Assembly: GCF_040901545.1 (NCBI RefSeq)
Contig: NZ_JBBDYL010000059.1
Span: 9,772-73,771, forward strand
Source: Sulfuricaulis sp040901545
GTDB lineage: Bacteria > Pseudomonadota > Gammaproteobacteria > Acidiferrobacterales > Sulfurifustaceae
DNA length: 64,000 nucleotides
Reading direction: 5' to 3'
Under the pieces are notes generated by a model that searched no databases, had not been told where the DNA came from, and worked only from the letters and a program-made list of their open reading frames with translations. A program made the position numbers and the translations under genes. Shown here in pieces: positions 35,047-44,757 of the stretch (positions are counted from its first letter, which is position 1; every line of letters begins with the position of its first letter).

Positions 35047-36126
35047 TTATTTCGCTTTAGCGGCGGCCGGAGATTTCTGCCACATATCGAAAATCATCAC
35101 GCTGGCGATCTTCTTGGCCCATTGTGCGAATTGCGGCAGCGAAAATAATTTTTCGCCGACGGCGCGTTGCATGTCAGAGACCAGCATGACGCCCATCTCA
35201 CGGCTTGGGAGACGGCCGGCGTAATCCAGAATATTGCCGAACACCTTGGCTTCGTCGGCAGTGCCCTTGGCGCGGACGGCGCGCCCGACCAGCGCGGTGG
35301 CCACGGCGTACTGCAAATCGGTTTCTGCCGGAACGGTCGCCGACGTGCCGTTGATAATCGCTTCGATGTCCGGAAGATTTTCAATATTGTCGATGAAGGC
35401 CTTCAGCTCCACCCCTCCCGCGGGCCCCACGCAGGCCTCAATCGCTCCCAGCAGCAATTCCGGTCGGTCGCCGAATTTGGCCAGCGCGCGATGCGCGAAT
35501 TCCCACGAACGTGGCGATGGAAACGCCACGGGGTTGTGTGCCGGATCGAAATCGAACAGCAGCTCCGGACGAAAACGAAGAAAGGCGATGACGCGCTCGT
35601 CGATCCGGTTGGCATACGCCCAGGCAACCCAGTCATCGAGGTGCGTCTCGACCGCGAAATGGGAAAAGCGGTTGGCCAGCGGGGCGGGCATGCTGTACGT
35701 GACACCGCGGTCACCTTGACGGTTGCCGGCGGCGAAGACCGCCCAGCCTTTCGGAACTTCATAGGCGCCGAGACGGCGATCGAGGATGAGTTGATACGCG
35801 GCCGCGGAAACGGTTGGCGCCGCGGAGGTGATTTCGTCGAAAAACAAAATACCCTCGGCACCGTGGCGCTCGGTATTCGGCAACATCGCCGGGACCGCCC
35901 ATTCCACGACATCACCCACGCGGAACGGGATGCCACGCAAATCGGTTGGTTCCATTTGCGACAGACGGATGTCGATTACCGGAACGTCATATTTCCTGGC
36001 CACTTGCGCCACCATTTGCGACTTGCCCACTCCGGGCGGGCCCCACAACATGACCGGCGTGTGGTAACCCTCGCGGGCGCTCAGGAATTCACGTTCGAGT
36101 ACGGCGAGGATCAAGGCTGGGCGCAT
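35047..36126 (-). CDS. MoxR-family AAA+ ATPase
   Basis: A 359-residue AAA+ protein: Walker A 'WGPPGVGKSQMVAQVARK', Walker B 'GILFFDEITSAAPTVSAAAY', sensor 1 'FAAGNRQGDRGVTY' and arginine-rich sensor 2 region 'FPSPRSWEFAHRAL'. MoxR ATPases act as chaperones with VWA proteins; here the partner is the VWA/zincin protein gene downstream. The ATG at 36126 is preceded by GGAGA; the 25 codons upstream of it lack family similarity. The gap to the VWA gene is filled by the inverted-repeat unit. Confidence 0.92.
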   Translation of the reverse strand: MRPALILAVLEREFLSAREGYHTPVMLWGPPGVGKSQMVAQVARKYDVPVIDIRLSQMEPTDLRGIPFRVGDVVEWAVPAMLPNTERHGAEGILFFDEITSAAPTVSAAAYQLILDRRLGAYEVPKGWAVFAAGNRQGDRGVTYSMPAPLANRFSHFAVETHLDDWVAWAYANRIDERVIAFLRFRPELLFDFDPAHNPVAFPSPRSWEFAHRALAKFGDRPELLLGAIEACVGPAGGVELKAFIDNIENLPDIEAIINGTSATVPAETDLQYAVATALVGRAVRAKGTADEAKVFGNILDYAGRLPSREMGVMLVSDMQRAVGEKLFSLPQFAQWAKKIASVMIFDMWQKSPAAAKAK

Positions 36127-36277
36127 GCAATCTCCGGTAGATGGGCGGATGAATGACGAATTCGCCAAGTATAAATTCACCGCCGCCGAGCGTCCATGCA
36201 AATGCGCGCCAGACGGGAATATTCCGGATAGGGCGCGTGGATTTTCCGGAAACCGTTTCCGCCGCCGTGTGCCGGCG

Positions 36278-38185
36278 TCAGATCTCGATCTGCGTGCCGA
36301 CCTCGATGACGCGGTTGGCGGGGAGGTTGAAGTACTCCACGGGGCTGCCAGCGTTGCGCGCCAGGGTGGCGAACAGGCGCTCGCGCCACAGCGCCATGCC
36401 TTCGTAGCGGATGCTCGGGATCACGGTCTCGCGACTCAGGAAGAACGAGGTCTGGAGCGGCTGGAATTCCATGTCCTGCTCGCGGCACAGTTCGAGCGCC
36501 TGCATGATGTCCGGCTTGTCCTTGAAGCCGAAGTGAACGGTGATCTGAAAGCAGTTGTTCCCCAGGTTCACGATGTGCACGCGCTCCTTAAGCGGCATCC
36601 ATGGGACGTCCTTGATGATGACCGTCAGGAAGACCACGCGCTCGTGCAGCACCTTGTTGTGCGCCAGATTGTGCAGCAGCGAGTGCGGGACGCTGCCCGG
36701 CGTCGAGGTCATGAATACCGCCGTGCCGGCCACCCGCGCCGGCGGGTTGCGCATCAGGGAATCCAGGAACGCCTCCAGCGGCACCGAGGATTGCCGCAGG
36801 CGCGAAAGCAGGATCTCGCGCCCGCGCCGCCAGGTGACCATGAGCACGAAGATCGCCGACCCGACTATCGCCGGGAACCAGCCGCCGTCGAAAACCTTCA
36901 GCAGGCTGGCGGAAAAGAACGCCACGTCCACGATGACGAAGAAACCGGTGCTGACGGCCGCCACGATCACGGGAAAACCCCAGCCGTAACGGATCACGAA
37001 GAAAGTAAGGATGGTGTCGATCAGCATCGTGCCCACCACCGCCACGCCGTACGCCGAGGCGAGGTTGGAGGAGGAGCCGAAGCCGATCACCGCGGCGATC
37101 ACCGCGGCGAGCAGGATCCAGTTCACGCTCGGAATGTAGACCTGCCCGATCTGCCTCACCGAGGTGTGCTGGATGTTCATGCGCGGCAGGAAGCCGAGCT
37201 GGACCGCCTGCTTAGTGACCGAATAGGCGCCCGAGATGACCGCCTGCGAGGCGATCACGGTGGCGGCGGTGGCGAGCGCGACCATCGGGTACAGCGCCCA
37301 GGCGGGGTAAGCATGGTAGAACGGGTTTGCAATCGCTCCAGGGTTGGCGATCAACAGCGCCCCCTGGCCGAAGTAATTCAGCACCAGCGCCGGCAGCACC
37401 AGGCCGAACCAGGCGAGACGGATCGCGCGCTTGCCGAAGTGTCCCATGTCGGCGTAGAGCGCCTCCGCGCCGGTGAACGCGAGCAGCACCGCGCCCAGCA
37501 CCACGAACGAGGCGAAGCTGTGGCCAGTGACGAAGCCAAGCGCGTGCGCGGGGTTCAGCGCCCACAACACTGCCGGGTTCCGGGCGATGTTGTACACGCC
37601 CACGGCGCCGAGAGAGAGAAACCACAAGGCGCAGATCGGCCCGAACAGGGCGCCGACCACCGCGGTGCCATGGCGCTGGAAAGCGAACAACGTCACCAGC
37701 ACGATGACCGCGATCGGAATCACATAAGGCTTGAACGTCGCGGTGCCGACCTCGAGTCCTTCGACGGCGGACAGCACCGAGATCGCCGGCGTCAGCACGG
37801 CATCGCCGTAGAACAGCGCCGCGCCGATCACCCCAAGGAGCAGGATAATCGCGTGCAAGCGTGACGGGTTCCTTACGGCCGAGGAAGCCAGCGCCAGCAG
37901 CGCCATGATGCCGCCCTCGCCATTGTTGTCCGCGCGCAGGATGAGCGTCACGTACTTGAGCGAGACCACGATCATCAGCGCCCAGAAGATCGTCGAGAGC
38001 CCGCCGAGGACGTTCGCCACATTGAGGGGGATTCCGTGTTCGGGACTGAAGGTCTCCTTGACGGCATAGAGCGGGCTGGTGCCGATGTCGCCGAAGACGA
38101 CGCCGAGGGCCAGCAGGGTGAGCGCGGCAGTCGAGGAATTTTGTGCGGGGACGTCGTTATCCAATTTGTTATTCCCGGAAAGCAC
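36278..38185 (-). CDS. kup: Potassium transporter Kup
   Basis: Kup is a low-affinity K+/H+ symporter in the inner membrane. The 635-residue protein has about twelve spans, beginning 'LALGVVFGDIGTSPLYAVKE', with 'ADNNGEGGIMALLALA', 'ALFYGDAVLTPAISVLSAVE' and 'GAEALYADMGHFGKRAIR', all family signatures, and a cytoplasmic tail (about 460-635) with 'SLLHNLAHNKVLHERVVFLT'. The start is taken as GTG at 38185; no ATG fits better. It diverges from the APC permease gene with a 571-bp region between. Confidence 0.95.
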   Translation of the reverse strand: MLSGNNKLDNDVPAQNSSTAALTLLALGVVFGDIGTSPLYAVKETFSPEHGIPLNVANVLGGLSTIFWALMIVVSLKYVTLILRADNNGEGGIMALLALASSAVRNPSRLHAIILLLGVIGAALFYGDAVLTPAISVLSAVEGLEVGTATFKPYVIPIAVIVLVTLFAFQRHGTAVVGALFGPICALWFLSLGAVGVYNIARNPAVLWALNPAHALGFVTGHSFASFVVLGAVLLAFTGAEALYADMGHFGKRAIRLAWFGLVLPALVLNYFGQGALLIANPGAIANPFYHAYPAWALYPMVALATAATVIASQAVISGAYSVTKQAVQLGFLPRMNIQHTSVRQIGQVYIPSVNWILLAAVIAAVIGFGSSSNLASAYGVAVVGTMLIDTILTFFVIRYGWGFPVIVAAVSTGFFVIVDVAFFSASLLKVFDGGWFPAIVGSAIFVLMVTWRRGREILLSRLRQSSVPLEAFLDSLMRNPPARVAGTAVFMTSTPGSVPHSLLHNLAHNKVLHERVVFLTVIIKDVPWMPLKERVHIVNLGNNCFQITVHFGFKDKPDIMQALELCREQDMEFQPLQTSFFLSRETVIPSIRYEGMALWRERLFATLARNAGSPVEYFNLPANRVIEVGTQIEI

Positions 38186-38344
38186 GAATGCGCGCGCATG
38201 TTACTCTCGTGTTACAGGATTGCAAGCCGATCAAATCATTGCAGGCACGGCACGGCGATCCCGCGGGTGCATATCGTCAAATCAAACGGTTGCATGGCGT
38301 AATCATGCAAGCAATTGCGACCGTCCGGTGCGCTGGCGAGTCCT

Positions 38345-38509
38345 GGCGCGTTTCCCGCTGGCGTGTTTCTTGCCGGCACCCCGGTGTTCCGCGAGGAGAA
38401 TTGGCTCACGCGCCGGCCTCACAATCGCACGGCATTGTCCATTCAGCGCCGGTTGCATCCTCGCGGCATGCCTCTCGTGATCATGCCGATGCAGTTGGAT
38501 GTCCGATGA
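38345..38509 (+). pseudogene. Decayed copy of the 3' end of the APC permease gene
   Basis: The frame ending at TGA 38507-38509 reads 'GVFLAGTPVFREENWLTR' and 'MPLVIMPMQLDVR', matching the C-terminus of the intact permease ('VFFAGTLVFREENWLTR', 'MPLVIMPMQVDNE') at about 40650-40796 with scattered substitutions. Only the last 50 codons or so remain. It shows that a second copy of the permease once lay upstream. The rest of 38186-38756 holds the kup promoter region and no other gene I can support. Confidence 0.75.
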
Positions 38510-38756
38510 TATGCTTTGTATGTCGATTGAGAATGAGAAGATTTGCCGGGTGCGAAATCACTCCGATTGATATACTCTGCAAAAATCACCATGAGAAATA
38601 ACCTTACTCGTTGTCGTCGGGCTTCAATTCATGAATTCATTCCCATTCCGGACAAGCCGTTCGCACGTTTACATTCATTACAGCGGAACCTTGCCTCAGC
38701 TTTCGGGAAATTCATGACGGAAATCCCCGCGGTTGATTTTGCCGGCGTGTCGTCCC

Positions 38757-40796
38757 ATGCCTAAATCCGTCAAGCAGCGGAATATTACCGCGAACCTCGG
38801 TTCACGGACGCCTTTAAGGGACCTGCGGGACCGTTTGCGTCATCTGTTTTTCGGTCCGGCGCGCGATCCGATGGCGCCGGACACTTATCAACACATAACC
38901 ATGATCGCCTTTCTGGCGTGGGTCGGGCTCGGCGCGAACGGGTTGTCGTCCTCGGCATACGGTCCCGAACTCGCTTACCGGGCGCTGGGTGAACATACCG
39001 AACTCGCCTTGTTTATCGCGATTGCCACCGCGATGACCGTGTTCGTCATCGCCTTGTCCTACAACCAGGTAATTGAAATCTTTCCCAGCGGGGGTGGCGG
39101 CTACAAGGTGGCCACGCGCCTGCTCGGAAAACGCGCCGGGTTGATCTCAGGAAGCGCCCTGGTGGTGGATTACGTTTTGACTATCGCCATCTCCATTGCC
39201 GCGGGCGCCGACGCGCTATTCAGTTTCCTGCCGGTGTCGTGGATAAGTTATAAGCCACAGGCCGCGACATTGGCGCTGCTGGCGCTGATGGTTCTGAATC
39301 TGCGCGGTGTCAAGGAATCGATCAAGGTATTGCTGCCGCTCTTCGTGGGTTTTGTGGTCACGCATGCATTCCTGATTATTTATGGCGTGGCACGGCATTC
39401 TGGAAATATAGGTGGCTTGTTCCCGGAAAGTATCGCCGGCGCGCAGTCGCTCACCGGTGAGATGGGGATTTTCTTTGTGATTGCGCTGTTTGTGCGCTCC
39501 TATGCCATGGGCGGCGGAACCTACACCGGCATCGAGGCGGTGTCGAACAGCGTCAACATGCTGAAAGAGCCGCGCGTGCGAACCGGCAAGTGGACCATGT
39601 TTTATCTGGCAGTATCGTTGTCCTTCACCGCCGCCGGCATCATCCTGCTCTATTTGTTGTGGCGCGTGCAGCCGGTCGAGGGGCAGACGCTGAATGCGGT
39701 GGCCTTCGGGGCCATCCTGGCCGACTGGCCGTCCTGGGGCGGTTTGAAGCCGGGCGAGACGTTGCTGGTGCTGACGCTGGTGTTCGAAGCCGGGCTGCTT
39801 TTTGTCGCCGCTAATGCCGGATTTCTCGGTGGTCCCACGACGCTCGCCAGCATGGCCGTCGATCATTGGGTTCCGCATCGCTTCGCGCAACTTTCCGACC
39901 GGCTGGTAACCAAGAACGGCATCCTGCTCATGGGCGGGGCGGCGTTCGCGGTGCTGCTGTGGAGCGGCGGCCGTGTCGACCTGTTGATCGTCCTCTACAC
40001 CATCAATGTGTTCCTGACTTTCTCGCTGACCTTGCTCGGCCTGTGCGTCTACTGGTGGAAAAACCGGAATTCGCTGAACGGCTGGTTGCCGCGGCTGGGG
40101 CTGACGCTGTGGGGGCTCGTCGCCACATCCGGGATACTGATTGTGGTAATGGTGGTGAAATTCTACGAAGGCGGATGGATTGCGGCGCTCATAACAGGGT
40201 CGCTGATAGCCGTGTGTGAACTGGTACGCAATCACTATAGCAAGGTCCGCATGCGCCTGATCGTGCTCGATAAAATCCTGACGCAGATTCCGGGAACCGA
40301 AGCGAAAAAATCCCCACCCGCAATCCGTGAAGGCGAACCCGCGGCGGTTTTTTTCGTTTCCAGCTACCGGGGGGTCGGCATCCACACGCTGCTTAATTCC
40401 CTGCGCCTGTTCCCGGGGCGTTTCAAGAATTTCGTGTTCTTGAGCGTGGGAGAAGTGGACACCACACGCATGCGGGGCGATCAGACCCTGACGGATCTCA
40501 AGCACCATGTGGACGAACAGTTGCAGAAATATGTCGAATTTTGTCATGTCCACGATATGGCCGCCGCGGGCTATTCCGGTTACGGTACCGATCCGGTGGA
40601 AGCGGCCGTGAAGCTGGCGGATGAAGTGCTGGAGCGCTTTCCCGGCAGCGTGTTTTTTGCCGGCACCCTGGTGTTCCGCGAGGAGAATTGGCTCACGCGC
40701 CTGCTGCACAACTATACGGCGCTGGCGATTCAGCGGCAGCTGCATATCAAGGGGATGCCCCTCGTGATCATGCCGATGCAGGTGGATAATGAATAA
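38757..40796 (+). CDS. APC-superfamily permease with large cytoplasmic tail
   Basis: A 679-residue membrane protein with about twelve spans. 'GLGANGLSSSAYGPELAYRA' and 'EIFPSGGGGYKVATRLLG' are typical of APC-family amino acid or cation permeases; 'GGTYTGIEAVSNSVNMLKEP' follows. A C-terminal domain of about 160 residues ('AVFFVSSYRGVGIHTLLNSL' to the end) resembles the regulatory tail of such permeases and, loosely, that of Kup. Substrate unknown; potassium or amino acids are both possible. The ATG at 38757 is chosen over a TTG at 38733. A broken copy of its 3' end lies upstream. Confidence 0.85.
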   Translation: MPKSVKQRNITANLGSRTPLRDLRDRLRHLFFGPARDPMAPDTYQHITMIAFLAWVGLGANGLSSSAYGPELAYRALGEHTELALFIAIATAMTVFVIALSYNQVIEIFPSGGGGYKVATRLLGKRAGLISGSALVVDYVLTIAISIAAGADALFSFLPVSWISYKPQAATLALLALMVLNLRGVKESIKVLLPLFVGFVVTHAFLIIYGVARHSGNIGGLFPESIAGAQSLTGEMGIFFVIALFVRSYAMGGGTYTGIEAVSNSVNMLKEPRVRTGKWTMFYLAVSLSFTAAGIILLYLLWRVQPVEGQTLNAVAFGAILADWPSWGGLKPGETLLVLTLVFEAGLLFVAANAGFLGGPTTLASMAVDHWVPHRFAQLSDRLVTKNGILLMGGAAFAVLLWSGGRVDLLIVLYTINVFLTFSLTLLGLCVYWWKNRNSLNGWLPRLGLTLWGLVATSGILIVVMVVKFYEGGWIAALITGSLIAVCELVRNHYSKVRMRLIVLDKILTQIPGTEAKKSPPAIREGEPAAVFFVSSYRGVGIHTLLNSLRLFPGRFKNFVFLSVGEVDTTRMRGDQTLTDLKHHVDEQLQKYVEFCHVHDMAAAGYSGYGTDPVEAAVKLADEVLERFPGSVFFAGTLVFREENWLTRLLHNYTALAIQRQLHIKGMPLVIMPMQVDNE

Positions 40797-40855
40797 TTAT
40801 TTTTTGCGGCTCGACGGGACCGAACCCGCTCGCCGGAAATCCTTGACCGGAATGA

Positions 40856-42661
40856 TCAGCTGCTGACGGCCTGCAGTTGCTCCTTTTCCTCCTCCTGCAA
40901 TTGCAGCGCCCACATATGGGCGTAGGCGCCGTTGCGCGCCAGCAGGTCGGCATGCGACCCGCGCTCGATTATCCGTCCGTGATCCAACACCAGAATCTGG
41001 TCGGCGTCCATGACGGTGGAAAGCCGGTGCGCGATGACCAGCGTCGTGTGGTCGGTGGCTATTTCCAGCAGTTCGGCCTGAATGGCCTTTTCGGTACGCG
41101 AATCGAGGGCCGAGGTCGCTTCGTCGAATACCAGTATCGGCGGATTTTTCAGCAGCGTGCGTGCGATGGCCACGCGCTGCTTTTCCCCTCCGGAGAGCTT
41201 GAGTCCCCGCTCGCCCACCAAGGTGTCGTATCGGTCCGGCAGCGATTCGACGAACTGGTCGATGTGTGCCGCCCGCGCGGCCTCGATAATCTCGTCGCGG
41301 GTTGCCTCCGGCCGACCGTAGGCAATGTTGTAATATATGCTGTCGTTGAATAGCACCGTGTCTTGCGGCACGATACCGATGGCCCGGCGCAGGCTTTTCT
41401 GTGTCACGGCGCGGATGTCCTGGCCGTCGATCAAAATCCGGCCGGATGTGACATCGTAGAATCGGAACAGCAATCGCGACAAGGTGGATTTGCCCGCGCC
41501 GCTGGCGCCAACCACGGCTACTTTGTGTCCCGCCGGAATGTCGAAACTCACGTCTTGCAGGATCTGGCGCCGGCTTTCGTAGCTGAAGCTGACGTGATCG
41601 AAGCGTATGGCCCCATTGCTCACCTTCAATTCCGTCGCCTCGGGACTGTCGCTGATTTCGGTATGCCGCTCCAGCAATCCGAACATGCGTTCCATGTCAG
41701 CCAGGGAATGGCGGATTTCACGGTAAACGAATCCGAGAAAATGCAACGGCATGTAGAGCTGTATGAGAAAGGCGTTGACCAGCACCAGATCACCGATGGT
41801 CATGTTCCCCCTTACCACGCCTTGCCCCGCCATCAACATGAGGATTGTGACGCCCGCGGCGATGACCGCACCTTGTCCGGTATTCAGCCACGAAAGCGAG
41901 GTCTGATTACGGACCGCCGCCTGTTCCCAGGATTGGAGCGTGTCATCGTAACGCCGCGCCTCGAAACCTTCGTTGTTGAAGTATTTAACGGTTTCGTAAT
42001 TGAGCAGGCTGTCGATGGCGCGCGTGTTGGCCTTGGAATCCATCTCGTTCATGTTACGGCGGAATATCATGCGCCATTCGGTGACGATTAGCGTGAAAAC
42101 GATGTACACCACGAGTGTCGCGAGCGTCACGATGCAAAACCATGGGTCGTATTTGAGCAGCAGGATGATGGTGACAAATCCGATTTCAAGCAGGGTGGGC
42201 AGGATGTTGAACAGCATAAAATTGAGCAGGAAGCGGATGCCGGCGGTACCACGCTCGATGTCGCGCGACATACCGCCCGTCTGCCGTTCGAGGTGAAAGC
42301 GCAGAGAAAGATTGTGCAAATGCTCGAAAACATTCAGTGCGACGCGCCGGATCGAACGCTGGGTCACCTTTGCGAAGACCAGATCGCGCAGTTCGCCGAA
42401 TGTCGAGTTGGCCAGTCGCAGCGCGCCGTAGGCGAGCAGCAGATAAACCGGCAAAGCCAGCATGGCCTTGGTGGTATCGAGCGCGTCGACGATTTCCTTC
42501 AGTACCAGCGGAACGGAGACGTTCGCCACCTTCGCCAGGGCAAGAAAGATCAGTGCCAGAACAACGCGCCCACGAAATTCCCACAGGTAGGGCAATAGCG
42601 ATTTTATGGTTTTCCAATCGTTCCGACGGGCGGGGGGATTTCCGTAGTGTCGCAATCGCAT
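40856..42661 (-). CDS. ABC exporter, Atm1/HMT1-type (fused permease and ATPase)
   Basis: A 601-residue half-transporter: six membrane spans (about 30-320), then an ATPase domain with Walker A 'VVGASGAGKSTLSRLLFRFY', Q-loop 'IGIVPQDTVLF', signature 'LSGGEKQRVAIARTLL' and Walker B 'ILVFDEATSALD'. 'RGTAGIRFLLNFMLFNILPT' and 'YFNNEGFEARRYDD' are characteristic of the Atm1 group, which in bacteria export glutathione-linked compounds or metals. It would work as a homodimer in the inner membrane. The ATG at 42661 is the best start. Confidence 0.92.
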   Translation of the reverse strand: MRLRHYGNPPARRNDWKTIKSLLPYLWEFRGRVVLALIFLALAKVANVSVPLVLKEIVDALDTTKAMLALPVYLLLAYGALRLANSTFGELRDLVFAKVTQRSIRRVALNVFEHLHNLSLRFHLERQTGGMSRDIERGTAGIRFLLNFMLFNILPTLLEIGFVTIILLLKYDPWFCIVTLATLVVYIVFTLIVTEWRMIFRRNMNEMDSKANTRAIDSLLNYETVKYFNNEGFEARRYDDTLQSWEQAAVRNQTSLSWLNTGQGAVIAAGVTILMLMAGQGVVRGNMTIGDLVLVNAFLIQLYMPLHFLGFVYREIRHSLADMERMFGLLERHTEISDSPEATELKVSNGAIRFDHVSFSYESRRQILQDVSFDIPAGHKVAVVGASGAGKSTLSRLLFRFYDVTSGRILIDGQDIRAVTQKSLRRAIGIVPQDTVLFNDSIYYNIAYGRPEATRDEIIEAARAAHIDQFVESLPDRYDTLVGERGLKLSGGEKQRVAIARTLLKNPPILVFDEATSALDSRTEKAIQAELLEIATDHTTLVIAHRLSTVMDADQILVLDHGRIIERGSHADLLARNGAYAHMWALQLQEEEKEQLQAVSS

Positions 42662-42876
42662 TGTAATGGTGGTGTTGCAGGAACAGTCGTGAATGAATTC
42701 TACATGATCTGTGTGTGCATCCTCTAATATCTGCCGGAAAACACGGTGGTGGGGGACCAATCGCCCTGATTCGTGGATGGGTTCTTACCGCTAATCCAAG
42801 CGGAAAGCAGGTTGTGTTACCCTGTCGGCGAGGAGTCTGGAACATGGTCATGAGGTCCGATCCCCGCAGGAAAGAC

Positions 42877-43908
42877 ATGAAATACAAGGGACGCCTGGTG
42901 TTGTTCTGCACCGGGATCCTGCTTTGCCTGTCAACCGTATCGGTTCCGGCGGCGGAAAAAGCGGCGCTTCGCGGAGTAGGCCAGTTCGAAGTTCCTGGAT
43001 GGTTCAAGCGTTCCTTCCTGGAACTGAATCAGGATGTCATCGAAGCGGCCCGGGAGGGAAAGCGGCTGATGGTTTATTTCGGCCAGGACGGCTGCCCGTA
43101 CTGCGCGGCACTATTCAACAATAATTTCAGTCAGCCGCATATTCTCGAGTATACCCGCCGCCATTTTGACGCTGTTGAAATCAATATCTGGGGGAGCCGG
43201 GAAGTAATCGATTTTTCCGGCACCGTCCTCCCCGAGAAGGAATTCGCCATCAAGCAACGTGTTCGGTTTACGCCCACGCTCCTGTTTTTCAATGAAAAAA
43301 GCGAGGTGGTTTTGCGACTCAATGGTTATTATCCACCACACCAGTTTCTGGCCGCGTTACAGTTCGTGGCGGAAAAACAGGAAACGAAAATGTCTTTTCG
43401 CGAGTATCTCGCGAAGCACGCACCACTTCCCTCAAGAGGCGTTCTGAACCGGAAAACTTTTTTCGCCAAACCGCCGTATGACCTGGACAAGAAATCGCCG
43501 GGGAAACCGGTCGCGGTATTGTTTGAGCAAAAAGATTGCGCCGGCTGCGATCAACTGCACGATGAAATATTGGTTCTTCCGGAAACGTTAAAACAGCTGA
43601 AACACTATGACGTGATACAACTCGATCGCTGGAGCGCCACGCCAGTCACCACACCCGGGGGGAAGCGGACCACCGCCCGTCAATGGGCGGCAGATCTCAG
43701 TATCGCTTATGTACCCACGATCGTTTTATTCGATGACGGAGAAGAAGCGATTCGAATCGAGGCGCTCAACAAAAGTTTTCATGTCCAGTCGGTGCTGGAT
43801 TATGTCGCCTCCGGCGCCTACAGAAACCAGCCCCAATTGCAGCGCTTTATCCAGCAGCGCGCGGATCATTTGCGCTCACAGGGTGTAGAGGTGGATATCT
43901 GGAAATAG
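42877..43908 (+). CDS. Periplasmic protein with two thioredoxin-like domains
   Basis: A 343-residue protein with a signal peptide ('LVLFCTGILLCLSTVSVPAA') and two thioredoxin-fold domains: the first has 'MVYFGQDGCPYCAALFNNNF' (CPYC), the second 'VAVLFEQKDCAGCDQLHDEI' (CAGC). Each has a downstream cis-Pro ('VRFTPTLLFFNE' and 'IAYVPTIVLFDDG'). The first half is of the SoxW/DUF255-like type. It probably keeps thiols of exported proteins in order; the partner is unknown. AGGAAAG lies before the ATG at 42877. The upstream neighbour is divergent; the next genes downstream (BufC, BufB) face it. Confidence 0.85.
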   Translation: MKYKGRLVLFCTGILLCLSTVSVPAAEKAALRGVGQFEVPGWFKRSFLELNQDVIEAAREGKRLMVYFGQDGCPYCAALFNNNFSQPHILEYTRRHFDAVEINIWGSREVIDFSGTVLPEKEFAIKQRVRFTPTLLFFNEKSEVVLRLNGYYPPHQFLAALQFVAEKQETKMSFREYLAKHAPLPSRGVLNRKTFFAKPPYDLDKKSPGKPVAVLFEQKDCAGCDQLHDEILVLPETLKQLKHYDVIQLDRWSATPVTTPGGKRTTARQWAADLSIAYVPTIVLFDDGEEAIRIEALNKSFHVQSVLDYVASGAYRNQPQLQRFIQQRADHLRSQGVEVDIWK

Positions 43909-43968
43909 GGGTAAACTTTGCCGGTATCGGGTATTTCACCCGCGACTGGCGGAATTTGCTTTGGTCCG

Positions 43969-44757
43969 CTACTTGTTATCCCACTGAATGGCGCTGATCA
44001 ACCCGTCGCCCACCCAGTGTTTGAGATAACCCGCGGCATGCTGCGCGACATTTTGCGCATCAATCCATTCGCACAGGCCTTCGCACAGGTCCGCAAATGA
44101 ATTTCCGGATCGGGCCGAATCCAAGGCCCACGCCTCATCCACGGTCAGCGAGCGGAAGTAGGTTTTTAGTTCCTGTCGCCAGACAAGCCAGGTGATCGGC
44201 CATTCTTCCGGCTCGGGTTTTTCAGGAACCTGCTCCGCCTTGATGGCTTTCCAGATCAGGGGAGCATTCCAGCGCAATTCCACGAGGCGCACGCTGGCGT
44301 GCAACTGAAATCGCATATCGGGCCAGGCATCCGGCGGTATCGCCGCGACCTCATCAAGCGGCATGACCGGGCTGTCCGGCGCGTCGGATGCCTCGGATAT
44401 CGCCCATTCCAGCGCCGCCATTTCGCTCACATAGGGCTTATCCCGGAATACATCGGCTGTCGATAGAAATTCGGGCAGACGATGACCGAAATAGCGAATG
44501 GAAAAATGCCGGGAAGGATGGGCTTCGATATAGGCGAGGCCCAGACTTCTGAATGCTTCGTCACCGATCCAGATGTGTAGCACGGGAAAATTGCTATCGA
44601 GCGCTTCGAGCAATCTCAAACGGTAAGCATCGTAATAGATGGCGAGACGCTGTCGCGCACTGACCTTCGCGGTGCCGGTGATGCGTTGCAGCATGGCATC
44701 GCCGCCGCGCAAGAGATACGACTGAAAAACCGATTGCAGGTTTCGCAGTGGATTCAT
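43969..44757 (-). CDS. bufC: BufC/HvfC-type DUF2063 protein
   Basis: A 262-residue protein with the DUF2063 N-terminal domain ('QSVFQSYLLRGGDAMLQRIT', 'RLAIYYDAYRLRLLEALDSN', 'FPVLHIWIGDEAFRSLGLAY') and a C-terminal domain of lower similarity. BufC proteins partner MNIO enzymes (BufB) that modify cysteines in small secreted peptides, sometimes as copper-binding metallophores. Its ATG overlaps the bufB stop by 4 bp (ATGA), so translation is coupled. No precursor (BufA) gene is near. Confidence 0.85.
   Translation of the reverse strand: MNPLRNLQSVFQSYLLRGGDAMLQRITGTAKVSARQRLAIYYDAYRLRLLEALDSNFPVLHIWIGDEAFRSLGLAYIEAHPSRHFSIRYFGHRLPEFLSTADVFRDKPYVSEMAALEWAISEASDAPDSPVMPLDEVAAIPPDAWPDMRFQLHASVRLVELRWNAPLIWKAIKAEQVPEKPEPEEWPITWLVWRQELKTYFRSLTVDEAWALDSARSGNSFADLCEGLCEWIDAQNVAQHAAGYLKHWVGDGLISAIQWDNK

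Noticed and set aside
36153..36407. Short plus-strand frames between moxR and kup
   Set aside because: They overlap the 3' end of kup or the moxR start region, lack a ribosome binding site and show no family features.
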